DNA from: Cryptomeria japonica
Lineage: Eukaryota; Streptophyta; Pinopsida; Cupressales; Cupressaceae
Assembly (NCBI RefSeq): GCF_030272615.1
Contig: NC_081408.1
Location: 65,606,546 to 65,670,545, forward strand
Reading direction: 5' to 3'
Length of the DNA stretch: 64,000 nucleotides
Shown here: piece by piece, positions 1 to 13,102 of the stretch
How positions within the stretch are numbered: the first letter of the stretch is position 1
Layout: each line of letters opens with the position of its first letter
Program-made: the position numbers and the translations under genes
Notes under the pieces: model-generated
The model's input: the letters and a program-made list of their open reading frames with translations, nothing else
Databases searched by the model: none
What the model was told of the DNA's origin: nothing

Positions 1-1047
1 AGTGCTTAACATCCTCATGTGTTATGTCGGTTGGACAGGGTTTGAGAAGACATTTGGAGTTTTGGTACCAAAACAAATAGGGAGACCTCAAAACCTAAAA
101 AATTATTTCATTTATGCTATGTCCTTACTTGACAAGTTGGGTGTGTAGGTTGGTGGAGTGTCTATGTGGTGTCTCTAGTGTATTTGGGGGCCTACTAGGG
201 CTTTTGGAAGACTGCAACTGTCAGTTTTTGAACACTTTGGTTGAAATTTTTTTCCCTAATTCTGACATATGTTTAAGAACTCCCAAAAGGGTATCTAGAA
301 GTGTATTCATTTTTCTGCTGGAGTTAGTGAGTCAAAAGATATGGCCAAAAAGACTATTTACTAGGGTTACTAGAAACTAGTCCTCCTAGAAGGCCAATGG
401 TTGGGAATGACTTACAAGGTTTTATTCCAAAGGTGGAATTGGTTGTTTTGAGTCCATTTAGGTTCGTGAACATGACAGAACTCATGCCTAAAGATATCGA
501 TACTCAACCATGTGAACACCAAGTGTACTTGCTTTGTCTACCATGTCACTATTCAAAGGCATTTTCATTCCGTTACAACATTTTATTTTGTAGTGGAGGC
601 ATTTAGATGTAAAATACCTAATCTAGTCTAGGTAGATGTTATACTGTCTTTGAATGCAAAATACCTTTAGTAAGAATTAATAGCATACTATCTTGGTCAA
701 TCGCACAATTAGATAGATGATTTGCATCTTTGTTCCCTTCACAAAATATATTCTTGATTGTGTACCACATTTCCCCATAATATTTTGTATTGCACTTAGC
801 CACATTGTAGATTTCAAACTCGGGTCATTACTAGTTATGTCTGGTTCTCCTTGCATAATTTGAGGTCATCAAGAATAGCCACACATTCACCATCTTTATT
901 GGTGCCATCTAGGAGTTTAATCAATCCCTCATATAAAATTTCATTTCTCATCTTTGATAATGAATTCGTCACCAGATGGTCCAAGATTGCCCCTAGAAAT
1001 TCAATTGAAATTGATTTTCAAATGACCTTTTAATGAAAGGTAAAAAC

Positions 1048-1065
1048 TATATATATATATATATA
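1048..1065. repeat. (TA)9 microsatellite
   Basis: Nine uninterrupted TA dinucleotides followed by an A-rich stretch. It is a simple sequence repeat with no coding context. Confidence 0.9.
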
Positions 1066-1415
1066 AAATTTAATATAATTAGGTTTGAGATAGCTTTAAG
1101 AAATTAATTCTCAAAGTATATAATCAAACAAAAGAGATTTCTTTTGGTTTCTCTTTGGAATTATTTTTCTCACATATACCATTTTTCCAAATAAAATAAA
1201 CATTTCAAATTATAAATCAGATGCAATTCTGAGGAGGCCAGCTTAGCAGCATTTTGGATTAGACCGTACTATTACCTGTCCTCAAATGACATTTTGGTAC
1301 GTCTCGTTAAATCTTTATATTATTTTAATTTAAGACATTGGGTGCCAAAACGTATATTGCAAGTCAATATAATAGAGCCACGCGACTTTATAGCGCACAA
1401 CAAAAATCAGATACG

Positions 1416-1561
1416 TTTCAGATATATATCTTGCTTGCGGTGAATTGTTGCTCGATGCAATTGAATACATTTTTTTCATATGTTTTGGTTTCAGATATAT
1501 ATCTTGCTTTCGGTGAATTGTTGCTCGATGCAATTGAATACATTTTTTTCATATGTTTTGG
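1416..1561. repeat. 73-bp tandem duplication, two copies
   Basis: Copy 1 (1416-1488) and copy 2 (1489-1561) are directly adjacent and differ at only one clear position (ttgcttgcgg against ttgctttcgg). Each copy starts with tttcagatatatatc and ends with atatgttttgg. The near identity implies a recent duplication. Confidence 0.9.
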
Positions 1562-1631
1562 CTTGGAAGTGTCTTATTCATGCTGTTTTTTTTTTGGCTT
1601 GGAAGTGTCTTATTCATGCTGTTTTTTTCTT
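1560..1631. repeat. 36-bp tandem duplication, two copies
   Basis: The unit ggcttggaagtgtcttattc followed by atgctg and a T run occurs at about 1560-1595 and again from 1596. It starts immediately where the 73-bp duplication ends, so two independent tandem duplications abut. Confidence 0.85.
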
Positions 1632-4600
1632 GTAGATTCTTTCTAATATATGCATGTTTTCAATAAAGAATGATATTTGTTTGAATAATAAAAAGTAAGT
1701 AGAATGTTTTTAATTTAATTGTCCTTTTTTAATAAATTTATAGATATTTTAATTATTTATATAAATGGTTTAAATGAATTTTTTTTATCATAAAAATATA
1801 TAAATATAAATAAATAAAATTTGAAGTACTTATTGTTAATTTTATCATAATTTAAAGTAATTGATGACATTATTTTTTTCACAAAAATTTATTTATATAA
1901 TTGAATATGATAATGTTAATTTTAATCTTTAATATTTCTTTAGGTTAAAGAAGTAACTTTTACATCTTAAGAAGTAATTTTTGTCTTGTATTTATTATTA
2001 ACATATTAATTTTTTTAACATACATTAATTTCAAATCATATATCAAAGAGCATTAATACACCAAAAAATCATTAGTTGTCATTGGAATTAGGATAAACAT
2101 GTCACTTTAATTTAATATTTGCAAATAATAAATTTAAAGTTTGAAACCCTAGATTAAAAGCATAATACTAATCATTAAATACAGAGAGAGGGACTTTCAA
2201 AACATCATAATTTATAAATCATTTCTAGCAACCACCTATGTGTAAATTTTTGAATTGTAGACTTCTACATTTTAATGATTTTGATATGATAAATTTTGGA
2301 CACACAACCTCACATAGTCATGTCTAATTATCATAAAGGTCAATGTCTTAAAAAAATATTGATGGATACTATATTTATGGAATTCATGGAAGAGACTATG
2401 TGATTCCATATAGAGTTATTTAAAACTTGAGATAATAATTCAAACTATTTATTTCAATATATTGGATATTTTCTCCTTTTTCCTTATACTATTTTCTATT
2501 GTTTAAGTATTTTGCTATGTTATTTTTGGGTTAGTGGACACAATAAAATATATAGAATTGTTAAAGAGAGCTTTCTCTAATTTTTTTCTCTTAAACAAAC
2601 ATCAAATGTCAAATTTATATTTATGAACATCTGTAACAATTTCATTATCTTAGGGTGAGAAAGTTATTGGATATAGAGGTTTCCCTAATCTAAAGAGTTC
2701 CTTCAACCCTTGACTACTCTAACTAATGCTTAGGACTCCTATAATCTCTTGACAGATGTAGAATAGACCTCTCATTCATACAACCAGAAAATCGAGAATC
2801 CAACTCATGACCTGAACTACATAAAGAACAGTAGAAACTTAATGAACTAACCTAATATTACCTAATCTTCTAATAATATGTTATAATCTTTTAAATAAAC
2901 AAACACAAACGCTCAATTTAAAAGTTGTATTTTAACCAACTAGTATTAATCATATTTTAACCTGCTCAACCAACTTGAAAACTGAAGGCACTTATAATAT
3001 TAAAAGTGGTAGAATTATTAGTAGAAAAAGCTAGCACAAATCAGGATGAAGATGGCAAAAATAAAAGTACGAATAAGGGACCATTTCTTCTCACAAAAGA
3101 AACTGTCACACCACCTTCGTTGAAAACTATGAAATTGACATGTCTCATTAGCTTGCAACCATCAAGGAATTATAATTTGAGAGGACTCGATGATATGAAA
3201 AAAGTATTTTATTGCTTGAGATTGTGACAAATAATTGGAAACTGAGATAGATGGAACCAATAGTACAGTCAAGTCAGGTAATAGGAATACAGCTCTTTTT
3301 GGTGGGGTCAAATTTGCGAGGCTGATATTTTAGGAAACAAATCATATATGTTGATAAAGGGAATATCTAGAGTGATCAGGAATCTTAATAACTGTAACAG
3401 TAATGAAGTCTTAATGAACACAATTAAAAGTTGGTCTGTTGAAATTTAGTGAATAGTTTTTTTTGTCTAGTGTCTAATTGAGGTAGGTTATTTTTATTAT
3501 AGATTGATTAATCGTTTTAATTAAGAAAATGATTTATTTATTTTAAAGTTTATGAGTAGATTGTATTGACAAAAAATTATGGAATTTTATTAAATTTATA
3601 ATTTTTTGATTTTTTCAAGTTTTGAATAAGTTAATTATAATTATAGAGTTACATATTATAGTGTGACATGCAATATTTTATATTTGATAATGTAAGAATA
3701 TGTTTGATGGCATGGTCATTGTGTTAAAAAAATATAATTTTGAATATTAATTAGTTAGTTTAACAAATAAATATAGTGAAATATATACAAGAGTATTGAA
3801 TATGTGTTAGAAACTACTGTGTACTAATATAAAAAAGAAAAACACATTTTAGAAACCAATATTTAATAGCTAATTATGATGATATTATCTTGCAATCTCA
3901 TTCAACTATATATTTATATATACTTTATTACTATGTTTACTAATTTAATAGATACCATAAAATTATACTTTATTAATTCCCATATTTGCTAGTTGAATAT
4001 AGCATCTCACAAGAAATTGTTCCCATCTTGTTCACATCATTAAATGAAAATGACATCTTTGAAAATCTGAATAAGATGCTGTGCAATTCAATACGATCCT
4101 GGTTAAATATGACCAACAATCTTTATAGGAAGTCAAGAGAATCGTATGTACTAAAACCACAAATGTCACCTATTTTCCTTTTCAACTGGAACATCTTTGA
4201 TTTAGAATATAAGGATTTTTTAAGAAACCTCCTCTACGCATTGAATGAATTTTCTTCTGTTTTTCAACTTTGGTTTTCTCTTTTGGGGAAAGAAGGTTGG
4301 CGGTCAGTTTCCCTTTTTTATAAAATGGCCTTTCTATCTGATACATCATTCCTCCTGTTACTAATGTGTCAACTCCATTTTCCAACTAATACATCATTGA
4401 TCTTGTTTTTGCTCTGAATGTAATCCAATCTCCATTGATAAAGTTTATATACCTTCTCACTCATGACTTCTTTGACGCTTATGCACCCATCGCCAATTAG
4501 CCTCGGCATCTAGTCACTATTGACTTCTTTGTGGTCTTCTTCCTCTACTTTATAATTGTATATTTTATTTCTATCTATGGACATGATCTTTTACTGTCAT

Positions 4601-4738
4601 CATCGTATTATAGTGCTTGGTTATGAGACATTGTATACTATCAGTACAATTTGATTAGTCTGATCTGAAAGCTAGTCTATGTCAAGATATAGAGTCAACA
4701 CAGAACTGCAAATTCATACAATCATAGTACTTGAAGAA

Positions 4739-4744
4739 TTTATT
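4739..4744 (-). promoter_or_regulatory. Candidate poly(A) signal AATAAA of the SWEET gene
   Basis: On the minus strand the hexamer AATAAA lies about 225 nt downstream of the SWEET stop codon (4967-4969), a plausible 3' UTR length. In AT-rich DNA this hexamer is common by chance, so the assignment rests on position only. Confidence 0.3.
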
Positions 4745-4966
4745 GAATTGCACTGGCAACGGAATGGTTCATTTCTGAAAAATAGGAACTAAAAGTTTAC
4801 AGTCAAGGTTCTTAATGGATAAAATCTCTCTGTATTTTTCCTCTCCGATAGGCTAGATAGCTCAATATTCCTCCTGTTGATTCTCATGCAATTAAACAGA
4901 GTATGAATATCTGAGGAGGCTGTACCCTGTATAGATCTTGTTAATTATTGATCAATTAGAATGAAA

Positions 4967-7242
4967 TTAAACTTGATCATCAATTACAAGATTCGCTGCA
5001 GCCACTTTGACAATATTTGAGGTGTCAACCTCTAGTATATGGATGGGAAGATCAAATGCATCATCTATCATTTTTATTTCAGGAAGTTTTTGAAGCTCAG
5101 TAGATACAGGTAAAACAGGCTCTGAGCTTCTGTAAATGAGGTAAACAACGAGCTGAATTACTCCTAAAAGGAAACCAATACCATTGGGCACCTGCAAAAA
5201 GGGAACAATTTAATGAGAAAAATGAAGCATAGTCCTTGCCAGAAATTACATGAAAACTATAGTTGAAAATTTCACTAGGAAATTAGAGAAGCTTACAGCT
5301 ATAAAGATGTCCTTGGCGATTACAGAATATGCAGACCAGACAAGCGCATTTAGAGTAGTGAATAGTGAGACTAAAAATGGCATGTACTTAACACTTTTGG
5401 TTCTGATAACATCTCCCTGCAGAATTAAAGGGCGAGTTCATAGACGTTCACGAAAGGATGAATTCATCTTCTAATTAGCTTCTGTTAGGATTTTTTGTTT
5501 TTCGGTAGAGACCAGAATTTTTCAATTTTCTATTATTAATTTGGGTAGAGATTAGATTTTACACGTTTTTACTTTTTTTGGGTAGAAGTTGTAATTCCAC
5601 TCTGGTACGGTTTTCATAGCAATTTGAATTAAAAAGAAGATATGATTAAAAACTCACCACTACAGATAATGGGGAGGCATACATAACAATGGAAAGGATG
5701 ACACCTAGAGTGCCAACAAGTAACTGTCTGACATTGTATGTGTGCAGCGCATAAATAGTAACCACAACCACCATGACAAAAGCCACCGTCATTGCAATGG
5801 CCAACCGGGTAGTTTTTACCTGCAAGATAAATTGAAGGAATCCGTGTCAGAAAATTACAGCTATATATTATCTTCTTGCATAGAATCTAGTCAAGCATTT
5901 AAACTGTTCACAAGACTTTTAGAATCTTGTAGCCACCAGATGGCCTTCAATCATAAACTTAAGCTGGCATAATGTGTTACCTTCTTCTGCTTGAGGGCAA
6001 ATGTCAGAAAGGACAAAAGATAAAATATCTCCAAAACAAAGCCTGCACCATTGATCGTGAGAAGCAAAATGCTGTGAGGTTTAACAAATGGAGCTCCGTA
6101 GAGTAGCCAAAGACAGCAGTTGAACAAGGTACAGACATATGGAAGTCCTGAATACTCCTGGGTAGATTTAAGCTTGTATATCCCCCAGAATGTTTTCCTG
6201 CGATTTCCACGTAAAGGGATATTTATATATAAGCTCGTTATCTTTATCACTAGTGAAAGCTCACATGTTACTCATGCTCATTTATATTAGACAAAGTTTT
6301 GACTCAGAGAAATCTGGTGTACACAGTACTTACATCGGTGACAGGAAAAGTGCCAGTGAAGTTATATTTCCTGCACCACAGACAACCATGATACATGAAT
6401 CATGATGAACAACACTCGTGTAAATCAAACGAAACGCAGAGCTCTACACACGCAAACATATCTTAATCTACATACACACAAATCCAACAAAGACGACCCA
6501 AATCTTAAAAATCTAAATTAACAATAAAATCAACTAATCTAAACTAAGACCTGCACATAAAATGAGCAACAATCCCACAAATACACAGCAAAACTTGCAT
6601 AGAAAGCGTACAGAAAAACTCCTAGATACAAATTAGAAAGAAATTTATAACAAAATTTAAACATGCACAACAAAACCAACATCTAGTCACCCAAATGTCA
6701 ATCCACATACACAGTCTTAGAATGCAAAGAAACCCAAAATAATCCCTTGGCGGTTAAGAAAAGGGTATGCTTGTTCTGTTACAACCAAATATATGGAACT
6801 TCAAAATACGTCAAACTTGTGTTCTAGCGATCATCAACCGACCATTCTAAAACTCAAATCTTGATTAGAAATCACCGGTTCACTCTTCCTTGAATAATAA
6901 TCCATTAGCCTCCATTATTTTTCAATGCTCATTCTAAAAACTAAATCTTGAGTACAAATCATTTATTTCCTATACTTCATTCTAATATATTCAATCCACC
7001 ATGCTTCATTCTAACCATGATCATCCCAATTGAGACCAACCAGAAAAATTTACAAACTCTATTTTGGCCGTACATAGGCCTCTATCTCCTATCATAGTTC
7101 CATTTAGACAGTCCTAGAAATCCAATTAACACAGAAAAATGTTCAGAAATCTAGACGATCCAGATTATATTTATATTTCATAACTGAGGAGTCTAGATGG
7201 CATACCAATGATTCCCACCACAAGCAGCAGAGGAAACTCCAT
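4967..7242 (-). CDS. SWEET-family sugar transporter, six exons, complete
   Basis: SWEETs are seven-helix (3+1+3) membrane uniporters that move sucrose or hexoses along their gradient across plasma or vacuolar membranes. Coding exons on the minus strand are 7206-7242, 6334-6370, 5981-6197, 5658-5819, 5297-5416 and 4967-5191. All five introns are GT-AG and the joined frame is open for 265 codons. Exon lengths of 37, 37, 217, 162 and 120 bp before the last exon fit the usual SWEET layout. Helix-breaking prolines are visible in TM1 (LSP, about 24), TM2 (SGLPY, 44), TM5 (YASP, 147) and TM6 (YMPF, 164). Likely pore residues are N74 (TING), W178 (LVWSAY) and N194 (PNGIG). The start is the only ATG giving the short N-terminus MEFPLLLVVGIIG that joins exon 2 correctly. 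About 53 residues follow TM7 as a cytosolic tail. Clade and substrate are unresolved; the PHSILLLTINGAG stretch looks more clade II-like than clade III. Confidence 0.95.
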
Positions 7243-7353
7243 TGTACAAAAGAAGAAACTGCCTTTGTAGAACTCAAAAGAAAAATGTCTAATGCTAATT
7301 GAAATCAGCACAAGAATAGATGAAGTTGTGAAGAGCACGAAGATATTTAGGTG

Positions 7354-7361
7354 CTTTATAG
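7354..7361 (-). promoter_or_regulatory. Candidate TATA box for the SWEET gene
   Basis: The minus strand reads CTATAAAG about 112-119 nt upstream of the SWEET ATG (7240-7242), leaving room for a 5' leader of roughly 80-90 nt. The match to a plant TATA box is good, but no transcript evidence is available. Confidence 0.4.
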
Positions 7362-8829
7362 GCCTATGACCAATTTGATATCATCATAGACAATGGAATG
7401 TAGGAAGGAATAACTTGTATTTTAACCTGATGACCGGCAATGGGCAAAGCACTAGTGAACAAATTGCGTTTAGCTTTACACGTCAGAGTTATTGGAAGCC
7501 AGCTCAATGCAATTATAACAGTCAACTTGTGATATGGGTATATGCTTTTTTCCAAATTTCTGGTCAGGTTATCATCTCTGAGTCCTTTCCCTACTTCTAT
7601 ATAGGAAAATTCACCACACACAGAGAAAGTAATTCTTAAGATTTCAACGATTCGTTGCCAACACCTAGAATTTCCAAGGAAGAACAATACAAACACAGTA
7701 TAGTAATTCTGGGTGAAAAGTGGCATATTCTATAGTAGATGCAAAGTGTGGGATACAGATGACTCTGAATGATTTTGAGAGGAAAAAATTGTTTTTTTTA
7801 ATAAAATAAAAAATATCTAAATGTATGTATCTCATCTATACAAGTTTTTTAACGAGAACCATCTTTTCTCCCCCATTCGATCATTCACTCAAATACACGT
7901 AGATTCCATGTCATAAACCGTGTTTCTTACATAGATAGAATTTTCCACCCCAATTTGCATTTTTATGTAAAGAAGTCAATAAATCAGAGTTAACTACTCT
8001 TAATCACGCAAACACTTGCCCCAAAATCTCCACCATGGTCAGTTTTGCAGGTCTAATCTGTAAATTTTGTAGCCAATATCGTTTTTTTCCTTTGGCAGGA
8101 AGGCTCAAAACAAAGGTGGCCAACATGACCAACTTTCTTTTGAGTAGTTGAGTTTTCCTCCGTTTTTAAAAAAACCTCTTTCTTTTTGATCTTCATTGCG
8201 TGTATTTTGTTTTGTTTTGTTTAACTGTCTCATTCTACTCTACTGTTCAAGGGCACAACTCAATCATAGCTGTTTTTCTTTCAAGGAAAAAATAATTGGT
8301 TTGTTTCCAAACGTTAGATTTGTGATATTCTTTGCAAAACATGTTTATAGACCTTGGATTTGATACCGTCACGTAAAGTAAGGTGATTGTGTTTAGCTAT
8401 GTATATGGATTCTATCTTTACAAGAAACACATTAGTTCCATGAGTTCCACTGTGAAGCACATTTGCAAGCTGTGCAACACCAACCGACATTCAAATGGGT
8501 CACTGTTCATTGCAATTATTGCTATGGAAATTTTTATGTTACATTTTCAATTATATGCTTTGGGATATTGAAGTTTTGGTTTTTTTTTTAATGAATATGT
8601 TTTTTTAAATTAAATTACAAAATATAATAATACAATTTCTTAAAAAAGAGATAGGTGATAGAAGGCACTAGAATAGAATTTGAAATAAAGATGAAATCAA
8701 AGAATACTAATTAGTGATACAGTTTTAATTAATGTGAAGCTGTTGTTATTTTGTGATATTAATTTTTGTATTATATATAGCATTACTCTTATATATACAT
8801 AAGCAATAGTGTTTCTACACCGCTAGGGA

Positions 8830-8850
8830 TGACCGGAAAAGCACCGGTCA
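8830..8850. other. Perfect 7-bp stem, 7-nt loop inverted repeat
   Basis: tgaccgg and ccggtca flank the loop aaaagca. It is a small GC-rich dyad in AT-rich surroundings, without a T run that would make it a terminator. Its function is unknown. Confidence 0.5.
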
Positions 8851-9321
8851 CAAAAGAGGCCCCAACAAATATATTTTCTTAAATTTAACATATAACTTTC
8901 AAAATTATCTTAAATTTAATTCTACACAATTTTTAAATTAATAAAATCTTTTTATCATATATTAAAAACCCAAAAACTTTTATTATCAAACCAAATCACT
9001 CGAAACAACAAAGACGTCTACTAAACTATTTGAAAAACTTACAGCTGCAGCAAGATGGACCAATAAACAGACCAAATACATTTCAATCTCCATGGAATCA
9101 CACTTTTGTTGATAAATGAATTATTATTTAATTCATTTTATTTACTGTATGTTGTGATTGTTTGACACCCATTAAGCCGCAGTGAAATAGAACAACTAGT
9201 CAACGAATAGCTTTGTTTTTCTTCTTAGCTTTCACTCGTTAACTTTTTATGGCACCTGTCTTTTTTATTATGAACATTTCTTTTCCTGTGAGAGTAATTA
9301 TTGTCTTTCTTTCCATGTCAC

Positions 9322-9549
9322 TTTATTTGTAGTGATATGGTATGGGGTTGGCATCTTTATAACGTTGTACTTGTAGTCCTCTAGGTAAGCATGATTGTAG
9401 GTGGAGATAGGTATAAGTTTCAATGGGTACTGTTTTATTATTTTATTTGGAGTGATATAGTATGGGGTTGGCATATGTATAAAGTTGTAGTCTTTTAGGT
9501 AAGCATGATTGTAGACTATCTAGAAGATAGGTATAAGTTCTAATGGTTA
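9322..9549. repeat. Imperfect tandem duplication, about 110-120 bp
   Basis: Copies at about 9322-9430 and 9442-9549 share tatggggttggcat, taggtaagcatgattgtag and agataggtataagtt, with several substitutions and small indels. It is an older duplication than the one at 1416-1561. Confidence 0.8.
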
Positions 9550-10677
9550 TTTCATGATATTTCATAGAGTAGCTTAAATGTTTCTTGTAATAGTGTAATT
9601 TATATTATGGTGCAAAGGAGTAAATTATTTGTTTTGTAACAAGGAAAGATTATTTGAAATTGACATTTTTCATAGCAATTGGGTGACAACGAGAGGCGCT
9701 TCACTCAGTGAACTTGGGTTATAGCACATGCCTTCATGGCATACTAAAGAATCCCCCTATTTTCAAACAATATTGCCCTAAAATCTTTTTTTGTTACTCC
9801 CTCCCAATACATGGCCTGAATTAAAAGTTCCCCTATTTTCACAAGATATTGTATTTTTTTCAAAACCCAAATTAAACCCCCCCTATTTTCATCAATACAC
9901 AATATGTTGTACCCTCATTTTTGGGATATTAAACCCCCCAATATGAATGCACGTGATATAATATTGCCCAACTAGTGAAGCCCCCGTGGTGACAACTAGT
10001 CATAGAGACGTTTTAGAGAAAGATCTAGTAGTCATGTAGCGTAATTTTTTTCTCACATTTTTTTATAGCAATTATAAAAAAAAAAATTAGTATGTTTTCG
10101 TGAATAAAGGATTTGGAGTGATATTTTGTAACCTTGTTCATTAAATATTACATGGACAATGATTATATCTTTATTGGATTATTTTAAAACATGTACAAAA
10201 GTTTGATCTTAGCATGTGCATGAAGATATCTATTATTGGTCATTTTATATTTTACTATATGATTGATTGTTTATTTGATGTGACTTGGAATAATGAATGT
10301 TTCTAACCTATTTTCTGTGTACAAAAATAATGATTATTAAAACTTATTATTACAAATAATATATATAAAAAATTCATTATTATACAACACGTAACAACTC
10401 TTAAAACCCGTAAAACCCATTTCGGGTCCCTGTAAAAGCCATTTACCTTAATCAAAAACAACTCTTAAAATAAATTCAATTATGATTCATCTCATTTATT
10501 TTATGTCATATAAAGATTAATTTGTAATGGCATAACTTTTCACCTTGTGCTATCTAGGAGTGAAGGGAAAGGCGTTTCACACTTCTTGATCACACGAAGA
10601 CCATTTTGAGAACCCCTAATAACCCATAAATGAGGTGGTTCTTAATGTATGGAAGACAAGGTAGCTGAACAACTTCC

Positions 10678-11864
10678 TGTTGAAGCCAATGTAGGATTGA
10701 CAAGGGGGTGAACTAGTTTTGAGCAAAAAATAGTACAACACATAAATAATTAATCATCAACACAAACACAACACATCAATGCTAATATTTTCTACATAGA
10801 AAAACCCAAAAGGGAAAAACCATAGTGAGCACTTGGCCATAAAATATATCCATCATGTATATTAGATTACAAAGAATGAGCTCACTACTTTGAACTTGCA
10901 AACCAAGGCTAACTACTCTTGGCGAAAGATACAAAAAGAGGAATTGCAAGCCTAAAGCTAACTGTAACAAGGTAAGATACAAAAATAAATTGAAATGAAA
11001 GATCTCCTAATCATGAAGTTGTCCTTAAACTCTACATCAAGTGATCAACTTCAACACACACAACTCAAACCTCAACTAACAACACTCTATCTCATACATC
11101 TACCACAGTCTCAATATGGTTTGCATATAATTTGAACACAACTCTTATTCTCTTGTCTTCACTGAATTTGCACACTTCCTCTCGCATCCTCTACATTGTT
11201 CTTCCCACTCTCACTTTTCACACACTCCACATAGCCACACAACATTCTTTACATACAAGATTGATAATCAAAGCTTGAACAAAGTCATAGGAAAACAAAA
11301 TATACCTTCCGGATAAAATACAAATGGTGATCCACTCTAACAGAAAGATGGAACCAAAACACATCCTCTAGAGATCAATTCACTGATCCGCAATCACCGA
11401 AACATAACTAACAACATACCAACATGCTACACCTTCATATAAGAAATTAATGATCAAAACACATCCTCTAATACAAATAACTCTAATCAGGATCTCCAAA
11501 TGATATGATGATACCCACAACACATTAAATTACATTTCATAAACCATATTTGAACCCAAAGATAGGTCTAACATAGAATATCACAACCTACTATAAAATA
11601 TACTAGAACTTATAAAGAACACAATGATATTTTCGGACCACAAAACCAACATATCCATGATACCATAAACTAACCAAAGAAGATAAGAACATCAAATAAT
11701 GTCAACTACACTTTTTGGACCTAAACACTTCTGGAATAACCAATAGTACAACTGCAACATCAACACAATAAGACATCTCTACACCATAGATATTTTAGAA
11801 CAACAACTATTTGGAACAACAAGTTTGACATCAATGACAACCACAATAACACATACTTCCAACA
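10678..11864 (-). repeat. 3' LTR of the copia element
   Basis: On the plus strand it starts tgttgaagcc and ends ccaaca, and it matches 18331-19516 throughout with scattered substitutions. The adjacent minus-strand sequence aaatggggatat (11865 onward) is a plausible polypurine tract. Confidence 0.88.
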
Positions 11865-12187
11865 ATATCCCCATTTATCATTGATGGAAACACTTGGCTA
11901 TATATGACTAAACTCAAAATCTATAAAACAATACTGCTCAACCTCATTCTAAATAATTGAATCTCTACACTACTCAATCTCTGTCCCTATTAGAAATATG
12001 TCAAAAATGCTCAATCTCTCCCCCCAAAACTACTCAATATCTCCCACTTTTTCATCAAAGACAAAGGTGACAACAACACTACACACTCCACTTCTCCCCC
12101 CTAAGAGAAACCATAACATCAACCCAAGATAAGAAATAGGCATGAAAGATCCCCCAGGAAAGATGCATCTCCATAATGCACCTAGAT

Positions 12188-13102
12188 AGAAGGAGGGGCA
12201 ATACCATCAAGCTTATCCCAAAGAAACTCAAATGTATCCTTTTCCAGTGCCTTAGTGAAAATATTTACTACCTATTCTTTTGTAGAAATGTATTCCAATC
12301 AAACTTCCTTCTCAACATCCTTTTCCCTTAAGTAGTGATATTTGATTGAAATATGTTTTGGTCTTCAATGCATAGCTAGATTCTTTGAAATGTTTATTAC
12401 ACTTGTATTGTCCCATATAATAGGAATTGCTTCATCATAAGTTACCTTGATATATTTAAGAGTTTGTCTCATCCATATTACCTAACAAAAATAAGATGTC
12501 ATTGCAATATACTCTGCTTTAGTAGTAGATTGGAAAACTAAATCTTATTTCTTACTACCACTACTAGTACTCTTCTAGCCATCAACACTCCCAACCCAAT
12601 CTGCATTAGTATAAGCTTTCATAATGAAATCTCCACCTTTTTTGTACCATATTCCAAAGTCCATAGTACCTTTCAAATATCTGAAAAATCTTTTCATAGC
12701 TTGCTTAAGTGTTACCTTCAGATTTGCCTAAAATCTAATCACTATACAAATAGTCTACATGATCTCTGGTCTAAACATAGTAAAATACAACAATCCACCA
12801 ATCATAGACCTATACTTATTTTATTCAACCTCTAAAGACTCATCATCTTTTCTCAACTTACATCCAACAATTAGAGGAGTTATAACCCGTTTACAATCAT
12901 CAAAACTAAATTTCTTCAATATCTCTTTCACATACTTGCTTTGTGAGATAAAAATTATATTTTCAAATTGAATAACGTGTAACCCAAGAAAGAAAGACAA
13001 CTCACCAATCATTGGCATTTCAAATTATTTATGCATCTCTTTAGAAAATCTTTGCGTAAACTATCATTTCTTCCAAATTCAATGTCATCGATGTAAACTA
13101 TA
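12188..13102 (-). pseudogene. Copia RT C-terminal half and RNase H remnant
   Basis: Read on the minus strand from 13102 downward. The copia RT active-site stretch IVYIDD comes first, followed by a palm/thumb region with GELSFFLGL and ISQSKYVKEIL (about 12821-13018). Next is the RNase H region with the tracts AEYIA, IIWDN and FTKAL, down to about 12188. Several stops and frameshifts break it. In an active element this domain would copy the RNA genome in the virus-like particle. The 5' part of the same RT lies beyond the gypsy insertion at 17594-18330. Confidence 0.85.

Larger units (their letters stand above)
1..4738. other. AT-rich intergenic DNA, no gene recognised
   Basis: I see no convincing gene here on either strand. 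The stretch is AT-rich with many stops in all frames. It contains a short (TA)9 run, two adjacent tandem duplications (1416-1631, listed separately) and short open frames that match no family I recognise. A minus-strand frame covering about 851-1019 is open for some 50 codons after a possible acceptor (ttctag), but it has no start, partner exon or known domain, so I do not call it. The right end is the 3' flank of the SWEET gene. Confidence 0.6.
7362..10672. other. Promoter-side intergenic DNA, no gene recognised
   Basis: This stretch lies between the SWEET gene and the first retrotransposon. It is AT-rich with no recognisable coding region. It holds a small perfect hairpin (8830-8850), an imperfect tandem duplication (9322-9549) and three copies of the dodecamer cccctattttca (9754, 9830, 9880). 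SWEET promoter elements should lie in its left part. Confidence 0.6.

Noticed and set aside
851-1033. Possible coding exon on the minus strand (about 50 open codons ending in a stop, after a ttctag acceptor)
   Set aside because: No start, no partner exon with compatible phase and no domain I recognise. Open frames of this length occur by chance.
3986-4417. 143-codon open frame on the plus strand
   Set aside because: Low-complexity, F/L/N-rich translation typical of AT-rich non-coding DNA. No domain and no splice or promoter context.
7364-7726. 120-codon open frame upstream of the SWEET gene
   Set aside because: It overlaps the candidate TATA region, has no family resemblance and its composition fits chance. 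The SWEET N-terminus is already complete.
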